Source: Betaproteobacteria bacterium (GTDB lineage: Bacteria > Pseudomonadota > Gammaproteobacteria > Burkholderiales > Rhodocyclaceae). Taken from it: 40,980 nt of DNA. The position numbers and the translations under genes were made by a program. The stretch lies in NCBI GenBank assembly GCA_009777245.1, contig WRMF01000023.1, positions 1 to 40,980 of the forward strand, given 5' to 3'. A model generated the notes under the pieces. The model was given only the letters and a program-made list of their open reading frames with translations, was not told where the DNA came from and ran no database searches. Below, one piece after another: positions 15,828 through 26,839 of the stretch (position 1 is the first letter of the stretch; each line of letters opens with the position of its first letter).

Positions 15828-16898
15828 TCAACGAAGAATCGCCACGGATTTCACCTGTGCGACAACGGAGAGTCCGGGAGTAATGGCCAATGCCTGTCGG
15901 GATCGTTCGGTGATGCGCGCCAGCAACAAGGATTCTCCTCCTATGAGTCGCAACTGCACGAATACATGCCCTGGCGTGTCGGCATCGGCAACAGCGATGA
16001 CGGTGGCAGGCAGGGCGTTCAGGATACTGGTGTCCGTGTGCGCGCTCAAGGCGATGCTGACGTCGTTGGCGTTAATGCGGCAGCGCAGAGGACTGCCGGG
16101 CGCGTGTGCGCCCCCGGCGATGTAGAGCTTGCCGCCGGGAAACTCCAGTCGAGTGAGACCATCCGTTTCGTGTGCGACCACAGTTGCTTCCAGTACCGCG
16201 CCGACTCCCCCGGCAAAGGCAGAGCTAAGGTCAGGGCGCGCCAGAATGTCCGTAAGCGAGCCTGTTGCCGTAATGCTCCCGTCCTTGATGAGCACGAGAT
16301 GGTCGGCGAGTCGCGCTACTTCATCCAGAGAATGACTAACATAGATAACGGGTATGGAGAGTTCGTCGCGCAGCCTTTCGAGGTATGGCAGGATTTCCAG
16401 CTTTCGCTTCATGTCAAGCGCTGCGAGCGGCTCATCCAGCAGCAGCAGCCGGGGGCGGGTAAGCAGCGCACGCGCAATGGCGACCCGCTGTCGCTCGCCG
16501 CCGGAAAGACCGTCTGTGGCGCGACCGAGCAGAGCGCGGATACCCAGCAGGTCGAGCATGGCCTCGAATCCTTCATCCTTTGCGTTTCCTGCCCGCTTCA
16601 TGCCGTATTGAAGGTTCTTCTGGACGGTCAAATGCGGGAAAAGGCTCGCTTCCTGGAAAACCAGCCCAAGCGGGCGTTTGTGGGTGGGAAGAAAAAACCT
16701 GCGCTGTTCGTCTTGCCATATTTCGCCTGCAATGGACAGAAAACCTGTCGGCGAGCGCTCCAGCCCGGCCATGCAGCGCAGTATTGTGGTCTTGCCGGAA
16801 CCGGATGAGCCGAACAACGCCGTGACGCCTGTTTCCGGCAGCGTCAGGTCGACATCCAGCGTGAAACCGGGGTAGCTTATGTTGAAGTGCCCCCTCAT
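15828..16898 (-). CDS. modC: ModC, molybdate ABC transporter ATP-binding protein
   Basis: A 356-residue ATPase powering molybdate import. Walker A is GSSGSGKT (30-37), the Q-loop is VFQEASLFPHL, the ABC signature LSGGERQR is at 131-138, and Walker B is LLLLDEPLAALD followed by the switch His in YVSHSLDE. A C-terminal molybdate-binding TOBE domain covers roughly 290-355 (INALPATVIAV... pattern with VVAQVKSVAIL). The start ATG shares its A with the modB stop (TGATG), a coupling arrangement; a GTG one codon upstream is an alternative. It is the last gene of modABC, and 100 bases of non-coding DNA separate its end from the nap promoter. Confidence 0.94.
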   Translation of the reverse strand: MRGHFNISYPGFTLDVDLTLPETGVTALFGSSGSGKTTILRCMAGLERSPTGFLSIAGEIWQDEQRRFFLPTHKRPLGLVFQEASLFPHLTVQKNLQYGMKRAGNAKDEGFEAMLDLLGIRALLGRATDGLSGGERQRVAIARALLTRPRLLLLDEPLAALDMKRKLEILPYLERLRDELSIPVIYVSHSLDEVARLADHLVLIKDGSITATGSLTDILARPDLSSAFAGGVGAVLEATVVAHETDGLTRLEFPGGKLYIAGGAHAPGSPLRCRINANDVSIALSAHTDTSILNALPATVIAVADADTPGHVFVQLRLIGGESLLLARITERSRQALAITPGLSVVAQVKSVAILR

Positions 16899-17572
16899 CA
16901 CCGATTCCAGGCGACCCTTTTGCGGCTGCCGTAGAGCAGCAGCAGGACGATGAAGCTGAAAAACACCATGCCCCCTGCCAGCCAGTGCGCCTGCGTATAG
17001 TTGGCATTTTCCACGTAATCGTAAATTTTGACCGACAGCACCTGGGTTTTTCCGGGAATGTTGCCGCCTATCATCAGTATCACGCCGAATTCGCCGACCG
17101 TATGCGCGAAGCCCAGGATAGCGGCGGTCACGAAGCCAGGTCTGGCCAACGGCAAGGCGACGCTAAAAAACGCATCGCAAGGGGAAGCTCGTAAGCTGGC
17201 CGCAGCTTCCAGCGGGCGTTTACCGATGGCTTCAAACGCATTCTGGATTGGTTGCACCACGAATGGAAGCGAATACAGGATGGAGGCTACCACCAGCCCG
17301 GCGAAGGTGAAGGGGAGTCGTTGCAGGTTCAGCGCGTCCATCGCCTTTCCGATGAAACCGTGCGGTCCAAACGCGATCAGGAGATAAAACCCCAACACCG
17401 TGGGCGGCAATACCAATGGCAGAGCAACCATCGCGCCCACAGGCCCTTTCAGACGCGACCTGGTATTGGCCAGCCACCAGGCGATGGGCGTTCCGATCAA
17501 AAGCAAAAGCACGGTCGTGAGCGTTGCCAGTTTGCAGGTGAGCCAGATAGCTGTAAGACTGGAACTATCCAT
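16898..17572 (-). CDS. modB: ModB, molybdate ABC transporter permease
   Basis: A 224-residue inner membrane permease with about five spans. The start is set at ATG 17570-17572, giving [35 protein letters not shown], which matches the usual ModB N terminus; the longer frame runs back into modA. The family sequence [21 protein letters not shown] and the ABC-contact loop [25 protein letters not shown] (EAA motif) are present, followed by [21 protein letters not shown], a ModB hallmark. It starts 28 bases after modA and shares a base with modC. Confidence 0.93.
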   Translation of the reverse strand: MDSSSLTAIWLTCKLATLTTVLLLLIGTPIAWWLANTRSRLKGPVGAMVALPLVLPPTVLGFYLLIAFGPHGFIGKAMDALNLQRLPFTFAGLVVASILYSLPFVVQPIQNAFEAIGKRPLEAAASLRASPCDAFFSVALPLARPGFVTAAILGFAHTVGEFGVILMIGGNIPGKTQVLSVKIYDYVENANYTQAHWLAGGMVFFSFIVLLLLYGSRKRVAWNR

Positions 17573-17600
17573 GATTGGCGAGCCTATGCGGGTGTTGGGA

Positions 17601-19186
<1,586 letters not shown>

Positions 19187-19366
19187 GATGGAATGATGAA
19201 ATGTTAAAGATTAAAGGATTCGACGTGACGAATCACGAACATGTTTCATTCTCGCTTATAAGCGAAAAAACTGTCAATGCAGAGCAATCGCATTTGCCCT
19301 TGAGCGTAATGTTTTCCCCTGCCAGTTGGTTTGAACGATTGCTTTGTTTCAAATCAGCCTTGGAAA

Positions 19367-19390
19367 ACAGCCCGTCCGAAGACGGGCTGT
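19367..19390 (-). terminator. Rho-independent terminator after pccA
   Basis: A perfect 10-pair stem (ACAGCCCGTC with GACGGGCTGT) is closed by a four-base loop, read TTCG on the minus strand, and followed there by TTTTCC. It lies 18 bases past the pccA stop, so it should end the mcm-meaB-pccB-pccA direction of transcription and insulate moeB. The rest of 19187-19407 shows no gene. Confidence 0.8.
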
Positions 19391-19407
19391 GTCCTGTTGC
19401 GGCAATT

Positions 19408-21393
19408 TTACTCAAACTCGATGATTACCTCATCAACGGCAAGGCTGTCGCCTACTTTGGCGTGAATTTTCTTCACCTTGCAGTCTTGCTCGGCCTTCAG
19501 GATGTTTTCCATCTTCATGGCCTCGATCACCGCCAGTTTTTCCCCAACCTTGACTTCCCTCCCCGTTTCCACCGCGATTTCACGCAGAAGCCCAGGCATG
19601 GGGGAAAGCAGGAATCGGGAAAGATCGGGCGGAGCCTTCTCAGGCATCATCGCAAGCAGTTCGGCGGCGCGGGCGGACATGACCATCAAATCGGCTCTTG
19701 TTCCCCAATGGTGAATCTGGTAAACAAGACGGTGCCGCTCAACCTGCACCGTAAAAGGCTTGCCGTTGCAGATGCCGTTGAATAACGATTGTCCCAGACG
19801 CCAGTCGGAAAGAATCCGATACCTGCTGCCCTTGTAGTCAATCTCATATCCTCCGGGAACAGGATTGGCGATTACATGATGCCACTCCTTGTTGCGAATG
19901 ACGACCCAGTCCTTGCCGACCTTGCGCTCATGACCGGGAAGCTGCCCGGAAATTTTGGCGGCGCGATCCCGATAGCAACGGTGCACAAAAGCGGCGACAG
20001 CAATCAAAAGCGCCGGTTCATCATGCGGAACCATCGAGGAATCAAAACCGCCCGGATATTCCTGGGCGATAAAGCCGGTGTCAAAATCGCCAGACCTGAA
20101 ACGCGGATGCTTTATCAGCGCAGCCTGAAACGGAATATTGGAACTGATGCCGCGAATGACAAAAGAATTCAAGGCGTCGCTCATCCGAACCAGGGCTTCT
20201 TCACGGGTCGCGCCATGCACGACAAGTTTGGCGATCATCGAGTCGTAGTACATTGAGATTTCACCGCCGTCGTAAACGCCGGTATCCACCCGCACATGAA
20301 CCGTCTCTTCCGGAACAATGAGCCTTGCAATCCGTCCGGTAGAGGGTAAAAATCCCCGGAACGGGTCTTCGGCATTGATCCGGCATTCAATCGCCCAACC
20401 GTCTATCTTGACGTCATTCTGGGCGAAGGAGAGCGTCTCGCCCGCCGCGACAAGGATCATCTGCTCTACAAGGTCAAGGCCGGTTATGAGTTCGGTAACC
20501 GGATGCTCAACCTGAAGACGGGTATTCATTTCCAGAAAATAGAAACTCTTGTCCGCGCCTACGACAAATTCCACCGTGCCGGCTGATTCGTACCGCACCG
20601 CGCGGGCAAGCGCCACGGCCTGCTCGCCCATAGCCTTCCTGGTGTCCGGGTCAATGAAGGGCGAAGGCGCTTCTTCAATGACCTTCTGGTGGCGGCGCTG
20701 GATTGAACATTCCCGCTCATTCAGATATACATAGTTGCCGTGGGAATCGCCCAACACCTGAATTTCAATATGGCGCGGCTTTTCCACGAACTTTTCGATG
20801 AACACGCGATCATCGCCAAAGGAATTACGAGCCTCATTGACGCAGGAAGAGAAGCCTTCATGCGCTTCCTCGTCGTTCCAGGCCACGCGCAAACCCTTGC
20901 CTCCGCCCCCGGCGGAAGCCTTGATCATGACGGGATAGCCGATCTTTCTGGCGATTTTCACCGCTTCATCCGGGTCGGGTATGGATTCGTCATGGCCGGG
21001 TATGATGTTGACGCCTGCTTCCTGCGCGAGCCTTTTCGACTCGATCTTGTCGCCCATTCTGGCGATGGAGTAATGCTTGGGGCCGATGAACCTTATGCCT
21101 TCCTCCTCAACGCGCCGGGAAAATTCAGCATTTTCCGAAAGGAAGCCGTAGCCGGGATGGATAGCTTCCGCGCCGGTCTCCTTGCAGGCGGCGATGATTT
21201 TATCCATGACCAGATAAGATTCCTTGGAAGGCGCGGGGCCGATGCAGACTTTTTCATCCGCCATCATGACGTGCAGGGCGTCCTTGTCCGCTTCGGAATA
21301 GACAGCGACCGTCTTGATACCCATCTTGTTCGCCGTCTTTATGACGCGGCAGGCGATTTCGCCGCGATTTGCTATCAGGATTTTCTTGAACAT
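19408..21393 (-). CDS. pccA: PccA, propionyl-CoA carboxylase biotin-carboxylase/carrier subunit
   Basis: A 661-residue subunit that carboxylates its own biotin with ATP and bicarbonate. The start ATG at 21391-21393 has GGGAGAA upstream and opens MFKKILIANRGEIACRVIKTA, the family N terminus. The biotin carboxylase part (1-450) contains AIHPGYGFLSENAEFSR, the ATP-grasp Gly-rich loop KASAGGGGKGLRVA, FIEKFVEKPRHIEIQVLGD, ERECSIQRRHQKVIEEAPSP and FLEMNTRLQVEHPVTE. A PccA-type linker domain follows, then a biotinyl domain with EAMKME; the biotin Lys is about residue 627. Substrate specificity is set by PccB and by the neighbouring meaB and mcm genes. Acetyl- or methylcrotonyl-CoA carboxylase is less likely given context and length. 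Confidence 0.93.
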   Translation of the reverse strand: MFKKILIANRGEIACRVIKTANKMGIKTVAVYSEADKDALHVMMADEKVCIGPAPSKESYLVMDKIIAACKETGAEAIHPGYGFLSENAEFSRRVEEEGIRFIGPKHYSIARMGDKIESKRLAQEAGVNIIPGHDESIPDPDEAVKIARKIGYPVMIKASAGGGGKGLRVAWNDEEAHEGFSSCVNEARNSFGDDRVFIEKFVEKPRHIEIQVLGDSHGNYVYLNERECSIQRRHQKVIEEAPSPFIDPDTRKAMGEQAVALARAVRYESAGTVEFVVGADKSFYFLEMNTRLQVEHPVTELITGLDLVEQMILVAAGETLSFAQNDVKIDGWAIECRINAEDPFRGFLPSTGRIARLIVPEETVHVRVDTGVYDGGEISMYYDSMIAKLVVHGATREEALVRMSDALNSFVIRGISSNIPFQAALIKHPRFRSGDFDTGFIAQEYPGGFDSSMVPHDEPALLIAVAAFVHRCYRDRAAKISGQLPGHERKVGKDWVVIRNKEWHHVIANPVPGGYEIDYKGSRYRILSDWRLGQSLFNGICNGKPFTVQVERHRLVYQIHHWGTRADLMVMSARAAELLAMMPEKAPPDLSRFLLSPMPGLLREIAVETGREVKVGEKLAVIEAMKMENILKAEQDCKVKKIHAKVGDSLAVDEVIIEFE

Positions 21394-21410
21394 TTCTTTT
21401 CTCCCAAACG

Positions 21411-22943
21411 TCAGAGCGGAATGTTTCCGTGCTTGCGCCACGGATTTTCCAGTTTCTTATTGGTCAGCATCGCCAATGAGCGGCAGATACGCATACGGGT
21501 GCAGTGCGGCATGATTACATCATCAATAAAGCCGCGGCTGCCCGCAACGAAGGGATTGGCAAATTTCGCCTTGTATTCCGCCTCGCGCATCGCCAGCTTC
21601 TCCGCGTCGTTTTTCTCATCCCGAAAAATGATTTCCACCGCGCCCTTAGGCCCCATGACCGCGATTTCGGCTGAAGGCCAGGCAAAATTTACGTCGCCTC
21701 GCAAATGCTTGGAAGACATGACATCGTAAGCCCCGCCGTAAGCCTTGCGGGTAATGACCGTAACCTTGGGAACGGTGCATTCGGCAAAGGCGTAAAGCAG
21801 TTTTGCGCCGTGCTTGATGATGCCGCCGTATTCCTGCGCGGTTCCGGGCAAAAAGCCGGGAACGTCCACAAAGGTGATGATAGGAATATTGAAGGCATCG
21901 CAAAAACGCACAAAACGCGCGGCCTTGATCGAAGACTTGATGTCCAGACAACCCGCCAGCACCATCGGCTGATTGGCGACAACCCCTACTGTGGATCCGC
22001 TCATCCGGGCAAAGCCGATGAGAATGTTTTTGGCATGATCGGCCTGAATCTCGAAAAAATCGCAATCATCAACCGCCTTGATGATCAATTCCTTCATGTC
22101 GTAAGGCTTGTTGGGATTGTCCGGAACCAGGGTATCCAGCGAAAAGTCAAGGCGGTCTGCCGGGTCGTTAGTTTGCACCAGCGGCGGCTTTTCGCGGTTG
22201 TTGCAGGGCAGAAAGTTGATCAGACGCCGCACGTAACTCATGGCTTCCACATCGTTTTCAAACGCGACATCCGCAACCCCGGATTTAGTGCTGTGCGTGA
22301 CCGCGCCGCCCAGTTCCTCGGCGGTGACTTCCTCATGGGTAACGGTCTTTACCACGTCCGGGCCGGTAACAAACATATAGGACGAGTCTTTCACCATGAA
22401 GATGAAATCCGTCATTGCCGGACTATATACCGCGCCGCCCGCGCAAGGCCCCATGATCATGGAAATTTGCGGCACCACGCCGGATGCCAGCACGTTACGC
22501 TGGAAAACATCCGCATAGCCGCCCAATGACGCCACGCCTTCCTGGATACGCGCTCCGCCGGAGTCATTGATGCCGATGACCGGCGCGCCAACCTTCATCG
22601 CATGATCCATGATCTTGCAGATTTTTTCCGCGTGCGCTTCGGAGAGCGCGCCGCCAAAGACGGTAAAGTCCTGTGAGAACACAAAGACCAGACGACCGTT
22701 TACCATGCCGCAGCCGATCACAACCCCGTCGCCGGGGACTTTATCCTGATCCATGCTGAAGTCGCAGCAGCGATGCTCCTTGAACATGTCCCATTCCTCA
22801 AAGGTATCAGGGTCAAGCAAAAGCTCGATGCGTTCACGGGCGGTGAGTTTGCCCTTTTTGTGCTGGTTGTCTATTCGCTGTTGACCTCCGCCCAGTCGGG
22901 CGGACTCTCTTTTCTTCTCCAGCTCGCGAATGATGTCATGCAT
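21411..22943 (-). CDS. pccB: PccB, propionyl-CoA carboxylase carboxyltransferase subunit
   Basis: A 510-residue subunit transferring carboxylate from biotin to propionyl-CoA to give (S)-methylmalonyl-CoA. The ATG at 22941-22943 has AAGGAGA upstream and gives [21 protein letters not shown]; a longer frame runs into meaB and is discarded. Crotonase-fold landmarks are [20 protein letters not shown], the acyl-CoA oxyanion region [39 protein letters not shown], then in the C-terminal half [50 protein letters not shown] and ending RKHGNIPL. Length and motifs match PccB. It sits 17 bases upstream of pccA. Confidence 0.94.
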   Translation of the reverse strand: MHDIIRELEKKRESARLGGGQQRIDNQHKKGKLTARERIELLLDPDTFEEWDMFKEHRCCDFSMDQDKVPGDGVVIGCGMVNGRLVFVFSQDFTVFGGALSEAHAEKICKIMDHAMKVGAPVIGINDSGGARIQEGVASLGGYADVFQRNVLASGVVPQISMIMGPCAGGAVYSPAMTDFIFMVKDSSYMFVTGPDVVKTVTHEEVTAEELGGAVTHSTKSGVADVAFENDVEAMSYVRRLINFLPCNNREKPPLVQTNDPADRLDFSLDTLVPDNPNKPYDMKELIIKAVDDCDFFEIQADHAKNILIGFARMSGSTVGVVANQPMVLAGCLDIKSSIKAARFVRFCDAFNIPIITFVDVPGFLPGTAQEYGGIIKHGAKLLYAFAECTVPKVTVITRKAYGGAYDVMSSKHLRGDVNFAWPSAEIAVMGPKGAVEIIFRDEKNDAEKLAMREAEYKAKFANPFVAGSRGFIDDVIMPHCTRMRICRSLAMLTNKKLENPWRKHGNIPL

Positions 22944-22956
22944 TTGAAAATCTCCT

Positions 22957-23973
22957 TCATGATTCCTGAAAATCAAAAATTTGCGCGGCTTCCAGTAAGG
23001 AAGAAGCCGCAGCGGCAGGGGTAATGCATCCTGAGAACACCTTCTGGGTGACTCCGGGCAAGGCATCTTTCACAGCGGGATGTTGCTGGAAACATTGGTC
23101 AAGTCTGGAGTGAATGATTTGCCACATCCAGTCTGCCGCCTGACGGCGGCGTTTTTCCTCGAATTCCCCGGTGGGGATCAAGGTGTTCCTGTAACGCAAA
23201 ACAACGTTCCAGAATTCGGTAAGCCCCTCTTTTTTGAGGGCGCTCAAGGTTAGCACAGGCGGCGTCCAGTTGGGAGAGGCAGGACGCAACATTTTAAGCG
23301 CGCTTTGCCATTGCGCCTTGGTCACAGCTGCGGCGCGAGGGTCAAGATCGGTCTTGTTGATGGCGATAAGGTCAGCTGTCTCGACAATGCCCTTCTTTAT
23401 GGCCTGCAAGTCATCGCCCGCGTTGGGTAGTTGCAGGAGCAAAAACATGTCGACCATGCTTGCCACGGCAATTTCCGACTGGCCTACGCCCACAGTCTCG
23501 ACAATTACCACATCAAAACCCGCCGCTTCGCAAAGCAGCATGGCTTCGCGGGTCTTGTTCGCCACGCCGCCCAAATTGCCTGCTGAGGGCGAAGGGCGGA
23601 TAAAAGCGTTGGCTCGCTGGCTCAATGTTTCCATTCGGGTTTTATCGCCCAGAATGGAGCCGCCCGTCGCGGCGGAAGAAGGGTCAACCGTCAGCACCGC
23701 GAGCTTGTGCCCCTGGTCAATCACATAATTGCCCAAGGCTTCGATGAAAGTGGATTTGCCGACTCCGGGCGCACCGGAAATGCCAAGACGAATCGCCTTG
23801 CCGGTGTAGGGCAGAAGCGCGTTCAAAAGGCTCCTGGCGCGGATTTGATGGTCGAGGCGGGAGGATTCGATCAAGGTGATTGCCTTGGCAAGCGGACGCA
23901 AACGACAGGCCAACACGCCGTCAAAGAAAGCGCGATCATCCATGTGCAGAGCGGGCAGTTCGTCTTTATTCAT
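22957..23973 (-). CDS. meaB: MeaB (ArgK-type) GTPase chaperone of methylmalonyl-CoA mutase
   Basis: A 338-residue G3E GTPase that gates cobalamin loading and protects methylmalonyl-CoA mutase from inactivation. Walker A is GAPGVGKS (67-74); [18 protein letters not shown] is the switch I region of the family, ETVGVGQSE (159-167) is the switch/Walker B region, and the guanine-specificity motif NKTD is at 206-209. The C-terminal dimerisation helices are complete. Its place beside pccAB and mcm supports the role. ATG at 23971-23973; the stop is 13 bases before pccB. Confidence 0.94.
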   Translation of the reverse strand: MNKDELPALHMDDRAFFDGVLACRLRPLAKAITLIESSRLDHQIRARSLLNALLPYTGKAIRLGISGAPGVGKSTFIEALGNYVIDQGHKLAVLTVDPSSAATGGSILGDKTRMETLSQRANAFIRPSPSAGNLGGVANKTREAMLLCEAAGFDVVIVETVGVGQSEIAVASMVDMFLLLQLPNAGDDLQAIKKGIVETADLIAINKTDLDPRAAAVTKAQWQSALKMLRPASPNWTPPVLTLSALKKEGLTEFWNVVLRYRNTLIPTGEFEEKRRRQAADWMWQIIHSRLDQCFQQHPAVKDALPGVTQKVFSGCITPAAAASSLLEAAQIFDFQES

Positions 23974-24019
23974 CCGGCTGTGGGAATCCCGGACAAAACA
24001 CCGCCAGTCCTATGGCAAG

Positions 24020-24227
24020 AGAGGGAACTGCTCCCCTCTCCCGCTTGCGGGAGAGGGTGCCCCGAAGGGGCGGGAGAGGGCGCAGCATTTGGTTGCGCTC
24101 ATTCCAGCCTATAGTCCTGCTACCCTCTCCCCCGACCCCTCTCCCACTCGCGGCGAAGCCGCAAGCGGGAGAGGGGAGTAAAGCGCACTTCCCGACCGTC
24201 TCGTTATTTGCGGAAAGCACTATAACC
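24020..24227. repeat. Cluster of GGGAGAGGG palindromic repeats with one inverted-repeat end
   Basis: This part of the meaB-DUF433 gap is packed with CCCTCTCCC/GGGAGAGGG palindromes (for example CTCCCGCTTGCGGGAG) and ends at about 24204-24226 with CGTTATTTGCGGAAAGCACTATA. Bases 24158-24226 closely match the right part of the inverted-repeat element at 38974-39120, including GCAAGCGGGAGAGGGGAG and the AAGCGCAC...CCCGACCGT stretch. The matching left terminus is not found here, so this looks like a partial or rearranged copy. An open frame of about 100 codons crossing it (24271 down to 23966) is mostly repeat-encoded and is not called as a gene. Confidence 0.6.
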
Positions 24228-24282
24228 ACGATGGTTTTTCCGCGTGAAGGAAGAATGTCGAAAGCACTCATGTCCGTATGCC

Positions 24283-24510
24283 TCAAGCCGCCGCCCTCGT
24301 CATGCGCGACTCGCGGGTAGCCGCGAAAGCAAGGCTGGCGCGAATGTCCTCGCGCTCAAGCTCAGGATAGTCTGCGAGGATGTCGTCCTCGCTCATTCCT
24401 GAAGCCAGCCATCCCAGCACGTCATATACGGTGATACGCATCCCGCGAATAGAAGGGCGTCCGCCGCGCTTGCCGGGTTCCAGGGTGATACGTTGCATAA
24501 AATCGTTCAT
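24283..24510 (-). CDS. DUF433 family small protein (antitoxin-like)
   Basis: A 75-residue protein with the DUF433 pattern: QRITLEPGKRGGRPSIRGMRITVYDVLGWLASGMSEDDILADYPELEREDIRASLAFAA. DUF433 proteins carry a helix-turn-helix-like fold and are often the antitoxin-like partner of a DUF5615 PIN-fold protein. No such partner is recognisable next to it; the downstream DNA is repeat-rich. The start ATG at 24508-24510 has GAGG nine bases upstream, inside the end of mcm. The gene is bounded by two 30-base direct repeats (24267-24296 and 24506-24535, 26 of 30 identical), each carrying the same stop, GAGG and ATG layout. It sits as an intruder between mcm and meaB. Confidence 0.75.
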   Translation of the reverse strand: MNDFMQRITLEPGKRGGRPSIRGMRITVYDVLGWLASGMSEDDILADYPELEREDIRASLAFAATRESRMTRAAA

Positions 24511-24521
24511 GTCCGTCTGCC

Positions 24522-26678
24522 TCAAACTGCCGCCCGCGCGGCGCGGATTTGTTTCAATATTTCATGCGCACAAACCGGGATCGGCGTGCCGGGGCCGAAT
24601 ATGGCTTTTGCCCCGGCGGCGTAGAGGGCGTCGTAGTCTTGCGCCGGAATGACACCGCCGACGAAAGTGATGATGTCATCCGACCCCAGTTTTTTGAGTT
24701 CCCGGATGATTTCGGGAACCAGCGTCTTGTGACCGGCGGCAAGGCTGGAGCAACCCACGGCATGTACATCGTTTTCCACCGCGTGACGGGCGGCTTCTTC
24801 CGGGGTCTGGAAAAGGGGGCCGATGTCAATGTCGAATCCGAGATCGGCAAGAGCCGAGGCTACGACCTTGGCGCCGCGATCATGTCCGTCCTGGCCTAGC
24901 TTGGCGACCATGACGCGCGGGCGGCGGCCTTCTTCGGCGGCAAAGGCTTCGACTTCGGCCTGCAATGCCTTCCATTCGTCGCTCCCTTCGATTACGGAGG
25001 CGTAAACGCCGGAGACCGCCTGCGGATTGGCGCGGTAACGGCCAAAGACTTTTTCCAGCGCGTCCGACACTTCGCCGACCGTGGCGCGAAGGCGAATCGC
25101 GCTGACCGAGAGATAAAGCAGGTTGCCTTCGCCGGTTTCGGCACAGCGGGTAAGCGCGGCTAACGCCGCCTCGACCGCCGCCGCATCGCGGGTAGCGCGG
25201 ATTTGCCGCAAGCGGGCGACTTGCGCTTCCCGTACCGCATGATTGTCAATTTCCAGAATTTCTACCGTGTCTTCCTTGGCAAGCCGGTATTTATTGACGC
25301 CTACGATTACATCCTTGCCGGAGTCAATCCGCGCCTGCTTGTCGGCGGCGCAGATTTCCACCTGCATTTTTGCCCAACCGGACTCGACTGCGCGAGTCAT
25401 GCCGCCCATTGCCTCAATTTCCTGAATGACGCCCCAGGCTTTGTCCGCCATGTCCTGAGTCAGTTTTTCCATCATGTAGGAGCCAGCCCAAGGGTCGACC
25501 ACGCTACAGATATGGGTTTCTTCCTGGATGATGAGCTGGGTGTTGCGAGCGATACGGGCGGAAAACTCGGTCGGCAGCGCAATGGCTTCATCGAGCGCGT
25601 TGGTGTGCAGCGATTGGGTTCCGCCGAATACTGCCGCCATTGCTTCAATCGTGGTACGCACCACGTTGTTGTAGGGGTCTTGCTCGGTGAGCGACCAGCC
25701 GGATGTTTGGCAATGGGTACGCAGCATCATGGATTTTGGTTCTTTTGCGCCGAATCCGCTCATGATGCGATGCCACAAGAGACGCGCGGCGCGCATTTTG
25801 GCGATTTCGAGATAGAAGTTCATCCCCACGCCCCAGAAGAAGGAGAGCCGTCCGGCAAATGTATCAACGTCCATCCCGGCCGCAATGCCGGTACGCACAT
25901 ATTCCATGCCGTCGGCAAGGGTGAAGGCAAGTTCGATCGCCTGATTCGCGCCCGCTTCCTGAATGTGGTAGCCGGAAATGGAGATGGAGTTGAATTTCGG
26001 CATGTGGACTGCCGTGTAGGCGAAGATGTCCGCTACGATCTTCATTGAGGGGCTGGGCGGATAGATGTAGGTGTTCCGCACCATGAACTCTTTCAGGATG
26101 TCGTTCTGGATGGTTCCTGATAGCTTGTCCTGTGATACGCCTTGTTCTTCGGCGGCGACGATGTAGCCCGCCAGCACCGGCAGCACCGCGCCGTTCATGG
26201 TCATCGAGACGGAAATTTCCTCAAGCGGGATGCCGTCGAAGAGGATTTTCATGTCTTCTACCGAGTCAATCGCCACTCCGGCCTTGCCTACGTCGCCTAA
26301 CACGCGGGGGTTGTCCGAGTCGTAGCCCCGGTGTGTGGCAAGATCAAACGCTACTGAAATGCCTTGTCCGCCGGCGGCCAATGCCTTGCGATAGAAGGCG
26401 TTGGACGCTTCGGCGGTGGAAAAACCCGCGTACTGGCGGATTGTCCAGGGTTTGACCGCGTACATGGTCGGCTGCGGCCCGCGCAGGAAGGGCGCGAATC
26501 CGGGCAGGGTATCGGCGTGCTCCAGATTCGCCATGTCCTGTTTTGTGTATAACGGCTTTACCGTCAAGCCTTCCGGCGTTTGCCAGTTCAATTTTTCCAG
26601 GGAATCGCTTTTCGACTGTTTCAAGGCGATAGCATTCCAGTCGGAGAGATGCGTGGAATTTTTGAAAGATTCAGGCAT
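24522..26678 (-). CDS. Methylmalonyl-CoA mutase (single-chain, B12-dependent)
   Basis: A 718-residue adenosylcobalamin enzyme that rearranges (R)-methylmalonyl-CoA to succinyl-CoA. The N-terminal barrel has [32 protein letters not shown], the signature of true methylmalonyl-CoA mutases as opposed to isobutyryl-CoA mutases, then [32 protein letters not shown] and [12 protein letters not shown]. The C-terminal B12 domain has the base-off ligand motif DGHDRG with His about 599, GCSSLAAGH, and the GG of FVGGVIP about 674. Length matches homodimeric ScpA/MutB-type enzymes. ATG at 26676-26678 has AGAAGGG upstream, and a promoter is visible about 50 bases further up. An epimerase gene, needed between PccB and this enzyme, is not in the window. 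Confidence 0.95.
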   Translation of the reverse strand: MPESFKNSTHLSDWNAIALKQSKSDSLEKLNWQTPEGLTVKPLYTKQDMANLEHADTLPGFAPFLRGPQPTMYAVKPWTIRQYAGFSTAEASNAFYRKALAAGGQGISVAFDLATHRGYDSDNPRVLGDVGKAGVAIDSVEDMKILFDGIPLEEISVSMTMNGAVLPVLAGYIVAAEEQGVSQDKLSGTIQNDILKEFMVRNTYIYPPSPSMKIVADIFAYTAVHMPKFNSISISGYHIQEAGANQAIELAFTLADGMEYVRTGIAAGMDVDTFAGRLSFFWGVGMNFYLEIAKMRAARLLWHRIMSGFGAKEPKSMMLRTHCQTSGWSLTEQDPYNNVVRTTIEAMAAVFGGTQSLHTNALDEAIALPTEFSARIARNTQLIIQEETHICSVVDPWAGSYMMEKLTQDMADKAWGVIQEIEAMGGMTRAVESGWAKMQVEICAADKQARIDSGKDVIVGVNKYRLAKEDTVEILEIDNHAVREAQVARLRQIRATRDAAAVEAALAALTRCAETGEGNLLYLSVSAIRLRATVGEVSDALEKVFGRYRANPQAVSGVYASVIEGSDEWKALQAEVEAFAAEEGRRPRVMVAKLGQDGHDRGAKVVASALADLGFDIDIGPLFQTPEEAARHAVENDVHAVGCSSLAAGHKTLVPEIIRELKKLGSDDIITFVGGVIPAQDYDALYAAGAKAIFGPGTPIPVCAHEILKQIRAARAAV

Positions 26679-26727
26679 GGGTTTCCCTTCTGAAAGCAGT
26701 TGTGGGCAGAAGCGCGCGAAACCCTAA

Positions 26728-26757
26728 ATTCTATCGTGAGATTTCCACAGGAATCAA
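26728..26757 (-). promoter_or_regulatory. Sigma70-type promoter upstream of mcm
   Basis: On the minus strand TTGATT (26752-26757) and TAGAAT (26728-26733) are separated by 18 bases. Transcription would begin about 40 bases before the mcm ATG, making this the likely start of the mcm-DUF433-meaB-pccB-pccA unit, which ends at the terminator near 19367. Confidence 0.45.
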
Positions 26758-26839
26758 GAAGTTATGTCGAGCCTGAATCCCGGTTTTCCCTCTCCCCTCT
26801 TTTCGACAACCATGCGACAACCATGAGCCGGTTCGAAAT

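Noticed and set aside
15735..16808. A 357-codon plus-strand open frame opposite modC
   Set aside because: Antisense to a complete ABC ATPase; low-complexity Gly/Arg/Gln composition and no motif.
24020..24180. CRISPR array suggested by recurring CCCTCTCCC units
   Set aside because: Units are irregularly spaced palindromes without constant-length repeats and unique spacers; no cas genes are present.
23966..24271. Open frame downstream of the DUF433 gene, considered as its toxin partner
   Set aside because: Only the first 20 or so codons are outside repeat DNA; the rest (LPSPACGFAASGRGVGGEG type) is encoded by GGGAGAGGG repeats. It lacks any DUF5615 or PIN motif.
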